5,804 nucleotides of DNA from Acidobacteriota bacterium (GCA_026706225.1 JAPOZE010000108.1:1-5804), one strand, 5' to 3'. Numbered from the stretch's first letter, positions 1-5,804 are shown. Program-made: numbers and translations. Notes: generated by a model not told the origin, from the sequence alone.

Positions 1-1043
1 CCTCGACTCAAGTGGCGCGCGAACCAGCCGCCGATCTCCTCCAGGGTGGCCGGGTCCCGCAGGTAGGCTCCATGGCCCCCAGAGTACCACACCGAGCGGA
101 AGCGATCGCCGGCCTCCAGCAGGTCGTACTTTTCCCTGGCCTCGTCCAGCATGGGCTGGACCCCTTCCCGCGGAAAGTCGCTGTCCCCTTCAAAGGTCAG
201 CAGGGGACGGGGAGCCACCAGGCTGAACAACTCCTGCCGCGAGGTCCAGCGGCGAACGCCCGGGATCCAGGCATACCAGCCCGCGTCCCGCTCGTGCTCC
301 AGGGCCGCCTCGAAGGTGATCAGGCAACTGCCGGTGCAGACGGCCTTGATCCGGGGTTCGGCGATGGCGCTCTGCCAGGCCAGGTTGCCGCCCATCGACC
401 AGCCCATGACACCCATCCGCCGGGGGTCGATGTCGTCGCGGGTCTCCAGGTAGTCCAGGGTTCGGATGACGTCCCAGACCTCCATGGCGGCCACGCTGCG
501 GCCGTCGATGAGGGCCCGGCGCATCAGCCAGTGGTACTGGGCGTGGGAAGCCGCGGTGAAGGCGGCCCGGTCGGCGGCGCTGTCGGGGCGCGGACCGGCC
601 CTGGCTCCGAACACGCGGCAGTCGATGCTCATGAGGGCGAACCCGTGAGCCAGGAGCCTGGTGAGGGGCAGGGGCTCGTGGTTCCCCAGCGTCTCCACCG
701 GAAACCGATGGTGGGGAGACTCGATGGCAAAGGGCAGAGGCCAGGCCTCGTGGCCGAAGATCGCCAGGTCCTTGGTTCGATGTCCCCCCGGAAGCACCAG
801 GATCACCGGCAAGGGCTTGCGGGCGCCCGCCGGCCGGACCAGCAGTGCGGGGACCCGCTCGCCGGGCTCGCTGGAGAACCGCAGCCACTGGGCCACCCAA
901 TCCTCCCCGGACACCTCGCGCACGATCTCGGCTTGGAGGTCGCACCGCTCGGGGCCGATGCCCAGACAGCGGCGGTAGCGGCGGATCAGCCCGCGGCGGC
1001 GCCTTATCCAGCGGTTCCTGTCCTGTCGGCTGTTGCCTGCCAT
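1..1043 (-). CDS. alpha/beta-hydrolase, acetyl-xylan-esterase / dienelactone-hydrolase-like, 3' end beyond window
   Basis: Likely a serine ester hydrolase acting on acylated carbohydrates. I translated 347 residues by hand from the ATG at 1043 to the window edge with no stop, so the C-terminus is missing. The order fits an alpha/beta-hydrolase: a basic N-terminus (WIRRRRGLIRRYRR, residues 12-25), a core strand with an oxyanion-type turn (VILVLPGG, 80-87), the nucleophile elbow GWSMGG with Ser216, an acid candidate in TFEGDSDFP (Asp287 or Asp289) and the catalytic His324 in SGGHGAY. All three triad positions are therefore present. Such esterases usually run 320-400 residues, so little is missing. 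The start lies 22 bases after the permease stop, with no clear Shine-Dalgarno, which suggests translation from the operon mRNA. No signal peptide is evident, so a cytoplasmic role is inferred. The fold and triad are well supported; the substrate is inferred from the neighbouring sugar transporter. Confidence 0.85.
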   Translation of the reverse strand, partial: MAGNSRQDRNRWIRRRRGLIRRYRRCLGIGPERCDLQAEIVREVSGEDWVAQWLRFSSEPGERVPALLVRPAGARKPLPVILVLPGGHRTKDLAIFGHEAWPLPFAIESPHHRFPVETLGNHEPLPLTRLLAHGFALMSIDCRVFGARAGPRPDSAADRAAFTAASHAQYHWLMRRALIDGRSVAAMEVWDVIRTLDYLETRDDIDPRRMGVMGWSMGGNLAWQSAIAEPRIKAVCTGSCLITFEAALEHERDAGWYAWIPGVRRWTSRQELFSLVAPRPLLTFEGDSDFPREGVQPMLDEAREKYDLLEAGDRFRSVWYSGGHGAYLRDPATLEEIGGWFARHLSR

Positions 1044-1065
1044 GGTTTCGCGTCGGAATTTGCGG

Positions 1066-1971
1066 TCAGCCCTTCACGGCGCCCAGGCGGATGCCCTCCA
1101 CGAAGTAGCGCTGGCCGGCAATGAAGACCAGGATCATGGGCAGGGTCATGACCATGGACCCCGCCATCAGCAGGGGCCAGTCGGGATCGGTGTACATCCC
1201 CCGGAACAGGGTCAGCCCCAGGGGTAGATTGAAGAGGTCCTCCGTGCTGCTGACGATCAGCGGCCACATGAAGGTTCTCCAGGAGCCCACGAAAGCCACG
1301 ATGGACAGGGCGGCCAGGGCCGGAGTGGAGAGCGGCAGGGCGATGCGCCAGTAGAGGCCCAGCGGGCTGCAGCCGTCGATGCGGGCGGCGTCCTCGATCT
1401 CCCTGGGAATGGTCAGAAAGAATTGCCTCAGCATGAAGGTGCCGTAGGCGGTGAAGACCGAGGGCAGGATGACCGCCTGGTAGGTATTCACCCAGCCCAG
1501 CTCCCGTAGCAGGATATAGGAGGGAATCATGGTGACCGTGGCGGGAATCATCAGGGTGGCCAGGTAGGCGAAGAAGATCTGCTTGCGGCCGGGGAAACGG
1601 AGCCGGGCGAAGGCGAAGGCGGCCAGGCTGCTGGTGATCACCTGTCCCAGGGTGATGGCCAGGGCGAAGAAGACCGTGTTGAAGACGAAGCGGCTGAAGC
1701 CCCGCGGACCGCTTCCGGATTCCACCAGGCGCTGCCAGGCCAGCAACTGGCTGTAGTTTTCGGTTCCGGAATGGAAGAACCAGCGGGGATCGTCCACCAC
1801 CCGCTCGGCCAGTTGCCTTCCGGGAAGCAGCTTGGGCTCGGTGGAGAAAACGTCGGCCTTCCCCTTCAGGGAGGTGATCGCCATCCAGTAGAAGGGGAAC
1901 AGCATGGAGGCGGCCAGCAGCACAAGCAGGCCGTAGACGACGAGGGGACCACTCTTGAGCCGGTTCAGCAT
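1066..1971 (-). CDS. carbohydrate ABC transporter permease, MalG-type (CUT1 family)
   Basis: Inner-membrane subunit of a binding-protein-dependent sugar importer, pairing with the MalF-type permease encoded just upstream. From the ATG at 1971 it is 301 residues, normal for MalG-like proteins. About six membrane segments are visible: residues 8-30, 95-122, 131-154, 163-184, 217-240 and 266-288. The EAA loop that docks on the ATPase is clear at 191-214 (EIEDAARIDG, then IALPL). The C-terminus GIRLGAVKG is typical of the family. The start overlaps the upstream stop by one base (TGATG), implying translational coupling; a weak purine-rich GAGTGGA lies 6 bases before it. The same frame stays open for about 168 codons upstream, but that stretch lies inside the MalF-type gene and does not read as protein, so the start is 1971. 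A polar stretch between segments 1 and 2 (36-92) is longer than in minimal MalG proteins. Confidence 0.95.
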   Translation of the reverse strand: MLNRLKSGPLVVYGLLVLLAASMLFPFYWMAITSLKGKADVFSTEPKLLPGRQLAERVVDDPRWFFHSGTENYSQLLAWQRLVESGSGPRGFSRFVFNTVFFALAITLGQVITSSLAAFAFARLRFPGRKQIFFAYLATLMIPATVTMIPSYILLRELGWVNTYQAVILPSVFTAYGTFMLRQFFLTIPREIEDAARIDGCSPLGLYWRIALPLSTPALAALSIVAFVGSWRTFMWPLIVSSTEDLFNLPLGLTLFRGMYTDPDWPLLMAGSMVMTLPMILVFIAGQRYFVEGIRLGAVKG

Positions 1972-2894
1972 CAGTATTCCACTCGTTTCTCGGCCAGGCG
2001 CCAGTTGATCATGGTCAACAGGAAGACGATCAGAAAAAGGACCCAGGCCACCGCCGAAGCGTACCCCATGCGGAAGAATTCGAACCCCTGCCGGTAGAGA
2101 TAGAGGCTGACGGTGGTGGTCCCGAAGCTGCCGCCGGTCATGACGTAGGGGGCGTCGAACCCCCCTTCCAGGCCGGAGATGATGGAGATGATGAAGATGA
2201 AGAAGGTCACCGGCAGGAGCATGGGCACGGTCACGTGGCGCAACTGCTGCCAGCGGCCGGCGCCGTCCAGGGCGGCCGCCTCGTGCAGCTCCCGGGGGAT
2301 CTGCTGCAGCCCGGCCAGGTAGAGAATCATGTTGACACCGCCGATGCCGGCCCAGCTCGCCATCAGCATCAGGGCCGGCTTGGCCCAGAAATAGCTCTGC
2401 AGCCAGTCCGGCCCCTGAATGCCCACCCAGGCCAGCACCTGGTTGATGCTGCCCATGTCCTTGTTGAACATCCACATCCAGAGGAGCATGGTGCCCACCC
2501 CGGCGGTGATGGAGGGCAGGAAGAAGGCGCTGCGGAAGATGGCCATGCCCCGCATCTTCCGGTTCAGCAGGACCGCCAGCAGCAGCGAGGCCGCCATGTT
2601 GAAGGGGATGGCCAGCATCATGAAGACGGTGTTGTAGAGGGCTTCCCAGAAGCGGGGGGTGTTGGCGACCCAGGAGGTCTGCCCCCCGGAGTCGGTCCGG
2701 CCGTGGAAGCCGACCAGGTCCAGGTAGTTGCGGAGCCCGACCGGTTCTATGGCGCTGACCGGCTCGGCCACCGGGTCCCAGCGGCAGAAGCTCAAGGCGA
2801 AGGAGGCCACCACCGGAAAGAGGGTAAAGGTCAGAAACCCCAGCAGGTTGGGCAGCAGAAAGAGGGCGGCGATGCCGAGGGCCCGCGATCTCAT
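1971..2894 (-). CDS. carbohydrate ABC transporter permease, MalF-type (CUT1 family)
   Basis: The other inner-membrane half of the sugar importer channel. From the ATG at 2894 it is 307 residues, typical for MalF/UgpA-like permeases that lack the large enteric MalF periplasmic domain. Likely membrane segments are residues 6-33, 86-110, 118-143, 172-196, 223-245 and 276-298. The EAA motif sits at 202-226 (ELHEAAALDGAG, then VTVPML). The start overlaps the end of the binding-protein gene by four bases (ATGA) and has a good Shine-Dalgarno, GGAGAGGA, seven bases before it. This start excludes the open but non-protein-like extension of the frame up to 3482. Its stop overlaps the ATG of the MalG-type gene. 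The transported sugar cannot be read from the sequence. Confidence 0.95.
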   Translation of the reverse strand: MRSRALGIAALFLLPNLLGFLTFTLFPVVASFALSFCRWDPVAEPVSAIEPVGLRNYLDLVGFHGRTDSGGQTSWVANTPRFWEALYNTVFMMLAIPFNMAASLLLAVLLNRKMRGMAIFRSAFFLPSITAGVGTMLLWMWMFNKDMGSINQVLAWVGIQGPDWLQSYFWAKPALMLMASWAGIGGVNMILYLAGLQQIPRELHEAAALDGAGRWQQLRHVTVPMLLPVTFFIFIISIISGLEGGFDAPYVMTGGSFGTTTVSLYLYRQGFEFFRMGYASAVAWVLFLIVFLLTMINWRLAEKRVEY

Positions 2895-4150
2895 GGGTGG
2901 GTCCTCTCCAGGATCTCCCGGAACTGGCGGGCGCACTCCCGCAGTCCGGCCTCGGGGCTCTGCTGGCGGGTCAGGACCAGTCGCGTGGTCTCTGCCAGAG
3001 CCTGCTGCAGCTCGTTGATCTTGGGATGTCGGGGAAACGGGTTGAGGGCTTCCATGCTGTCCAGAATGACCTGGCGGTTGTGCGGCGGGCCGGGCATGTC
3101 TTCGATCGCCTGGCGGGCGCTTTCCCGATGGGAGGGAACCAGAACGCCCCCCATGCGCCGCTGGCTCTTGGGCGCCACCAGGTACTTGAGCAGGCGCACC
3201 GCCTCGGCCGGGTGGGGGGTGTGGCGGGAGACGGCAAAGCCCTGGGTGCTGGAAGCGCAGGCCCGCCGGGCCCCCAACGGCACCGGCGCGATATCCCAGC
3301 GGAAGTCCGAGATCTCTTCCCGCATGGTTTGGAAGTGGAATCCGTCGGAGATCATGGCCGCCTGCCCCCGGTAGAAGGCCTGGCGCCGGGTCAGGATTCC
3401 GGCTCCCGGGATCTCCAGTCGGGAGGGCATGGAGCCGTCCTCGAAAATCAGCTTCAGGTGAAAGTCCAGGTAGCTTCTCCACTCCGGCCGGTCGATGCGT
3501 TCCTCCGACATGTCGGGACTGAGGACCTCGGCCCCGAAGACCCCCGGATCGATCTCACCGTAAAAGCCCCATTGGCGGACTTGGCCTCCCTCCCGTACTG
3601 TCAGCCGCTTGGCCGCCAGCCGGAAATCCTCCAGGGTCCAATCCGGAGCGGGAGGCGGCAGGCCGGCCTGCTCGAACAGGTCCAGGTTGTAGACAATGAC
3701 GGCAAAATCGGCCCCCAGGGGAAACCCCATCAGGCGCCCGTTGAAACGGTAACAGTCCAGCACGGACTCGTAGTAGTGGCCCAGGGGGATCCGGAACTCG
3801 TCCTCCACGTCCAGAAAGGCGTCCCGGGAGGCGAACTGGGCCATCCCCTTGCCCATCCACATCACGTCGGGTGCGGTGCGCCCGGCAAACATGACCAGCA
3901 ACTTGTCGTAGTAGCTTCCGGGAATGCCCTGCAGCTCCACCAGCAGGTCCGGATTCCGCCGGTTGAAGTCGTCCACCAGGTCCTGGTAGTTCTCCATCGC
4001 CTGGCTGGTGTAGAGCGCAGCCAGGCGCAAGTGGACCCGGTGGTCCGCCGGGGCCTGCAGGGTTCGGGTGGAGTGCAGCCACAACCCCAGCAGCAGAGTT
4101 GCAGCCAGGACCCCGGCAGTGAAGAAGAGGCTCTTTCCTCGCAAAGGCAC
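2891..4150 (-). CDS. extracellular solute-binding protein, family 1 (sugar ABC importer)
   Basis: Captures the sugar outside the inner membrane and delivers it to the two permeases encoded downstream. Starting at the GTG at 4150 gives 419 residues, the usual length. The N-terminus has a basic n-region (PLRGK) and a hydrophobic stretch at residues 8-24. The mature part shows family-1 hallmarks: YTSQAMENYQDLVDDFNRRNPDL (47-69, broken here as YTSQAMENYQ + DLVDDFNRRNPDL), a PDVMWMGKGMAQFA segment (94-107), FPLGADFAVIVYNLDLFEQ (143-161) and RGQAAMISDGF (261-271). No lipobox cysteine follows the hydrophobic stretch, so it is either cleaved late (an APA lies at 33-35) or stays as a membrane-anchored protein. 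The start is uncertain: an in-frame GTG at 4192 would add 14 residues, and neither has a clear Shine-Dalgarno. The frame stays open to 4414, but that extension is not protein-like. First gene of the operon. Confidence 0.9.
   Translation of the reverse strand: MPLRGKSLFFTAGVLAATLLLGLWLHSTRTLQAPADHRVHLRLAALYTSQAMENYQDLVDDFNRRNPDLLVELQGIPGSYYDKLLVMFAGRTAPDVMWMGKGMAQFASRDAFLDVEDEFRIPLGHYYESVLDCYRFNGRLMGFPLGADFAVIVYNLDLFEQAGLPPPAPDWTLEDFRLAAKRLTVREGGQVRQWGFYGEIDPGVFGAEVLSPDMSEERIDRPEWRSYLDFHLKLIFEDGSMPSRLEIPGAGILTRRQAFYRGQAAMISDGFHFQTMREEISDFRWDIAPVPLGARRACASSTQGFAVSRHTPHPAEAVRLLKYLVAPKSQRRMGGVLVPSHRESARQAIEDMPGPPHNRQVILDSMEALNPFPRHPKINELQQALAETTRLVLTRQQSPEAGLRECARQFREILERTHP
2902..2909 (-). promoter_or_regulatory. 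ribosome binding site of the MalF-type permease gene
   Basis: On the minus strand, GGAGAGGA lies seven bases before the ATG at 2894, inside the last codons of the binding-protein gene. It is the clearest Shine-Dalgarno in the operon, and it fixes the permease start at 2894 rather than at any upstream codon of the same frame. Confidence 0.7.
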
Positions 4151-4494
4151 CCCGTCGGCGGAGAGGTCAAGCGGAAGTCGGTAGCCTGTCACTCTAACCC
4201 AGGCGGCAGGGCCTGTCCAGACGGCGGACAAGTCGTTTACAATCGCTTGTCGTCGTGCTAATTTGAGCAGCGTCAGACACGGCATTCCGAAGCATCGGTC
4301 AGTCTGGGGTACTGGCTGGGCTGCTGCGAATGAGGATGCCCTGCAAGAAGTTGATCGGGTGGAAGGATTCGAAATTGGTCCAGGCTTACGCTCCCGGCTA
4401 CCGGGAACAATCACTCGAAGCTGTAACGCGAACCGAAACGCATGACGCGCCCCTCAGGTCGCCCTCCATGCCCGATCCCTCCCGGGTAACTCGT
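4151..4494. other. intergenic region between the operon and tRNA-Lys
   Basis: Divergent region that should hold the promoter of the minus-strand sugar operon and that of the plus-strand tRNA. I see no convincing -35/-10 pair for either. It contains a 25-bp dyad at 4227-4251 and a small perfect hairpin at 4392-4406 (TCCCGG, loop CTA, CCGGGA) without a T-run, so that hairpin is not a standard terminator. Short open frames here, including one that runs into the tRNA, show no protein-like features. Confidence 0.5.
4227..4251. promoter_or_regulatory. candidate operator: 25-bp dyad upstream of the sugar operon
   Basis: Perfect 6-bp inverted repeat GACAAG / CTTGTC with a 13-base spacer containing GTTTACAA. 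A related half-site pair, TGTCC / GGACA (4214-4218 and 4226-4230), overlaps its left arm. It is centred about 90 bases upstream of the binding-protein start, where a sugar-responsive repressor or activator might bind. The GTTTACAA core recalls half of a LacI-family operator, but the second half is not symmetric, so the regulator family is open. No regulator gene lies in the window. Confidence 0.3.
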
Positions 4495-4570
<76 letters not shown>

Positions 4571-4584
4571 GTATTATCAATGAG

Positions 4585-4785
4585 TTACAGGATTTTATCT
4601 CTGTAGATTTTCGATTCCTTGAAGAAAAGGTTCTCTATAGGTTCCAATAGCGTGCAGCAGACACCCCCAGGATGTGGTGCGGAGTAAGTCAGCTGCGGCC
4701 GATCAACTACAACTTTGTCTTCGATTAACTTCCCAAGCTCGTCCCGAACCAACCATACCGGCCAACAGGAAATCGACGCTTGCAC
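4585..4785 (-). other. unrecognised 66-codon open frame, possible gene remnant
   Basis: A GTG-initiated open frame of 66 codons ends at a TAA overlapping the candidate terminator. The translation is fairly protein-like (VWLVRDELGKLIEDKVVVD, and a C-terminal NLFFKESKIYRDKIL rich in Lys, Glu and Ile), unlike the Arg/Pro/Gly-rich shadow frames elsewhere in the window. The frame is open for eight more codons upstream before a stop. I recognise no family and see no Shine-Dalgarno. It may be the end of a gene carried by the former element next to the tRNA, or chance. Confidence 0.2.
4586..4611 (+). terminator. weak candidate terminator after tRNA-Lys
   Basis: TACAGGAT pairs with ATC and CTGTA across one bulged T, with a TTT loop (4586-4605), and is followed by GATTTT. 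It starts 16 bases after the CCA. The stem is short and AT-rich and the T-tract is broken, so it may be a poor terminator or a chance hairpin in this low-GC stretch. Confidence 0.3.
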
Positions 4786-4890
4786 CGGCTTAGTAGGAAG
4801 CTTCGATTAGGGCATGCTAGGTCAGTTGGCTAGAGGCGATCAGATCCAGAATGGGATTGTCTGCAAGCAGGGTGACAGGATCATATTCGG

Positions 4891-4908
4891 CCCGCCAACA
4901 ACGGCGGG
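4891..4908. repeat. perfect 6-bp hairpin
   Basis: CCCGCC and GGCGGG separated by AACAAC. No T-run follows on either strand, so it is not a standard terminator. A short direct repeat GCAAGCAGG occurs on both sides (4863-4871 and 4911-4919). Confidence 0.5.
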
Positions 4909-5005
4909 TCGCAAGCAGGATTCGACCACTCACGTATCTCCCGAGGTTGTATATACTCCGGCAAAAAGGGACTATATGAAGGGATTAGTTGCCCGCATTA
5001 GGTTT

Positions 5006-5028
5006 GGCAAGGCGACCTTGCCCAAGGT
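5006..5028. repeat. two mutually exclusive overlapping hairpins
   Basis: GGCAAGG (5006-5012) pairs perfectly with CCTTGCC (5016-5022) around CGA. The same 3' arm can instead form ACCTTG-CC-CAAGGT (5015-5028). The two folds cannot coexist. No T-run or leader peptide is seen. Confidence 0.45.
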
Positions 5029-5225
5029 GGTCCAGGGTGAGAGCCAGCCTCGAAGTCCGGGGGGAGTCGTGTCAGGCTGAGCAGTACAACCCATGTGCGG
5101 GTCTTCAGCATTTCAGCCTTCCCGCTAGGGACAGGCGAGGCGTACCTTCGTTTCGCTTTTCCGCAGTGGATGCGGGAAATCCGTCTTATCCCGTGCCTGA
5201 TGCGGCGTTTCGGAAGCGTCTCTAA

Positions 5226-5269
5226 CCACAACGGCGAGGGCTCTGCCCTCTGAGAGAAAGGCGTTGTGG
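5226..5269. repeat. two-tier inverted repeat
   Basis: An outer perfect 8-bp stem, CCACAACG (5226-5233) with CGTTGTGG (5262-5269), encloses an inner perfect 6-bp hairpin, GAGGGC-TCT-GCCCTC (5236-5250). The arrangement resembles the end of a mobile element or a folded recombination site, but it matches no site I can name. Confidence 0.55.
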
Positions 5270-5278
5270 CGGTCGAAA

Positions 5279-5340
5279 ATGTGGCCCATTCATGTGGCCC
5301 ACCCCCCTTGAGCAAATGGGCCACCCTTGCGACGCCACAT
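5279..5340. repeat. direct and inverted GTGGCCCA repeats, possible insertion-sequence end
   Basis: ATGTGGCCCA occurs twice directly (5279-5288 and 5292-5301). The first copy forms a perfect 10-bp inverted repeat, GTGGCCCATT (5281-5290) with AATGGGCCAC (5315-5324), and the outer ATGTGGC (5279-5285) also pairs with GCCACAT (5334-5340). Multiple short terminal repeats of this sort occur at the ends of some insertion sequences such as the IS21 family, but no transposase is present here, so the family is a guess. Confidence 0.45.
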
Positions 5341-5439
5341 CCTTGGCCCCGCGAGGCGGAAATCGTCGATCATTCCAGCGTCATTGGGTGGGCCTGTTTT
5401 TTGCTCCGATTCATCCTCGCGTCTGCGGTGAACAGGACC

Positions 5440-5613
5440 GTGACCAGTATTCCCGAACGGCTGAAGACGGACCATCGGCGTGAAGTCATTGAGCCGGCCC
5501 TGGCGCATGTGGGCCGCAACCCGGTCGAGGCAGCCTACGCGCGCTCGGACCTGTTCGAGCGCCAGCGCCGGCTCATGGATGAGTGGGCCGGCTACCTGGC
5601 CGGCCCGAGTTGA
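5440..5613 (+). pseudogene. C-terminal remnant of a P4-type tyrosine recombinase (phage/island integrase)
   Basis: Only the end of an integrase is left. It reads REVIEPALAHVGRNPVEAAY, then ARSDLFERQRRLMDEWAGYLAG before the stop at 5611-5613. This matches the C-terminus of P4-like integrases, with the late catalytic His in ALAH and the nucleophilic Tyr in EAAY. The upstream catalytic Arg and HxxR box are absent. Family-like sequence begins around 5450; the frame is open back to about 5266, but that part does not resemble an integrase. Full proteins are about 400 residues, and only 1,043 bases separate the tRNA end from this stop, so the gene cannot be intact. The orientation, reading away from the tRNA 3' end, is that usual for islands inserted in tRNA genes. 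The left boundary is approximate. Confidence 0.8.
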
Positions 5614-5660
5614 GCGCCGCAGGCCTGAGCAGCGGTCGATGGCCTTGCCGCCAGGGATCA

Positions 5661-5774
5661 CTGTGGTGGGAGCGACCCCGGAACGAGGGGGAAAGGTGTC
5701 CGGAGGCCTGTCCGGCCTTGCCCCCTCTCGTGGCGCATCAGCGGCGAAAAGCCGGGGGTCGCTCCCACCACCAG
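5661..5774. repeat. ~114-bp nested palindrome, REP/MITE-like
   Basis: The outer arm GTGGTGGGAGCGACCCCGG (5663-5681) pairs with its complement at 5752-5771, which carries one extra G, and CTG/CAG flank both sides with a one-base offset. Inside, ACGAGGGGGAAAGG (5683-5696) pairs imperfectly with 5716-5731, and CCGGA/TCCGG (5700-5704, 5711-5715) form the tip around a 6-base loop. An extra CGGC-GAAAA-GCCG hairpin interrupts the right arm. Almost the whole 114 bases can fold as one cruciform. It has no coding potential and starts 48 bases after the integrase stop. It looks like a non-autonomous repeat such as a REP doublet or MITE; copy number cannot be seen here. Confidence 0.75.
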
Positions 5775-5804
5775 CACCCCTCCCGTGCGGCGCGCCGCCG
5801 CGGC
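5775..5804. other. GC-rich window end, no gene seen
   Basis: Thirty bases of very high GC ending in a self-complementary GCGGCGCGCC stretch. Too short to assign. Confidence 0.3.

Larger units (their letters stand above)
4571..5439. other. hairpin-rich segment without recognisable genes, probable remnant of integrated DNA
   Basis: About 870 bases between tRNA-Lys and the recombinase remnant. The first 70 bases are about 31% GC, far below the flanking genes; GC then rises again. Plus-strand open frames at 4814-5080 and 5041-5253 and a minus-strand frame at 4998-5324 show no recognisable domain, and I do not call them genes. What stands out is structure: hairpins at 4891-4908, 5006-5028 and 5226-5269, and a repeat block at 5279-5340. 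I read it as accessory DNA in decay; its original content is unknown. Confidence 0.5.

Noticed and set aside
190..945. 251-codon minus-strand frame inside the esterase
   Set aside because: Arg/Pro/Gly-rich and out of frame with the recognisable hydrolase.
12..1124. 370-codon plus-strand open frame opposite the esterase
   Set aside because: Composition is Gly/Pro/Ala/His-rich without domains, and the opposite strand encodes a clear hydrolase with a full catalytic triad. It is a high-GC antisense shadow.
1972..3482. Extended N-termini of the two permeases if the first start codon of each frame is used (up to 2475 and 3482)
   Set aside because: The extensions lie wholly in another gene and are not protein-like; ATGA and TGATG overlaps, and a good Shine-Dalgarno for the first permease, mark the true starts.
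2235..4261. Long plus-strand open frames (2235-3374 and 2897-4261) opposite the permease and binding-protein genes
   Set aside because: No family resemblance and biased composition; the minus strand carries well-recognised proteins with overlapping start and stop codons.
4610..4618. Second copy of the tRNA T-loop 9-mer TTCGATTCC as an attachment-site repeat
   Set aside because: Only 9 bases, without the flanking acceptor-stem sequence, and 62 bases from the original. Too short to separate from chance.
5220..5272. Integron attC site
   Set aside because: TCTAAC at the left and GCGTT at the right are suggestive, but the outer arms do not fit RYYYAAC/GTTRRRY, and there is no cassette array or integron integrase.
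5266..5613. A 115-residue intact small integrase-like gene
   Set aside because: Only the last ~50 residues match the family; the upstream part overlaps the repeat block and lacks the catalytic Arg and HxxR box.
4571..5804. CRISPR array or distal attachment-site copy
   Set aside because: No regularly spaced direct repeats, and no second copy of the tRNA 3' end is found in the window.

Overview
High-GC bacterial chromosome from an unidentified organism. GC-rich genes packed into a tight operon, a bacterial tRNA with encoded CCA, and no phylogenetic marker gene leave the lineage open. An environmental, carbohydrate-degrading bacterium (for example Acidobacteriota, Verrucomicrobiota or Planctomycetota) is a guess from gene content only.

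Left part (1-4150, all minus strand): a carbohydrate-import operon, read right to left. It encodes an extracellular solute-binding protein (2891-4150), a MalF-type permease (1971-2894), a MalG-type permease (1066-1971) and an alpha/beta-hydrolase of acetyl-xylan-esterase type (1-1043, cut by the window edge). The first three genes overlap by 4 and 1 bases, and the esterase follows after 22 bases. This is the layout of a CUT1 ABC importer whose ATPase is encoded elsewhere. The terminal hydrolase may deacylate the imported sugar or oligosaccharide. A 25-bp dyad at 4227-4251, upstream of the first gene, is a candidate operator.

Middle (4151-4570): an intergenic region, then a complete tRNA-Lys(CTT) on the plus strand at 4495-4570.

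Right part (4571-5804): what looks like a decayed integration site. Just after the tRNA the sequence drops to about 31% GC for 70 bases. It continues for about 870 bases with no recognisable gene but several strong hairpins and repeats. The only recognisable coding remnant is the last ~50-58 codons of a P4-type tyrosine recombinase (about 5440-5613), a family that commonly inserts into tRNA genes. The window ends with a ~114-bp nested palindrome (5661-5774), probably a REP or MITE-type repeat.

I did not find a convincing new biological system. The items most worth checking are the tRNA-Lys scar, its unexplained hairpin-rich filler, and the terminal palindrome. The operon is a good but fairly ordinary sugar-uptake locus.
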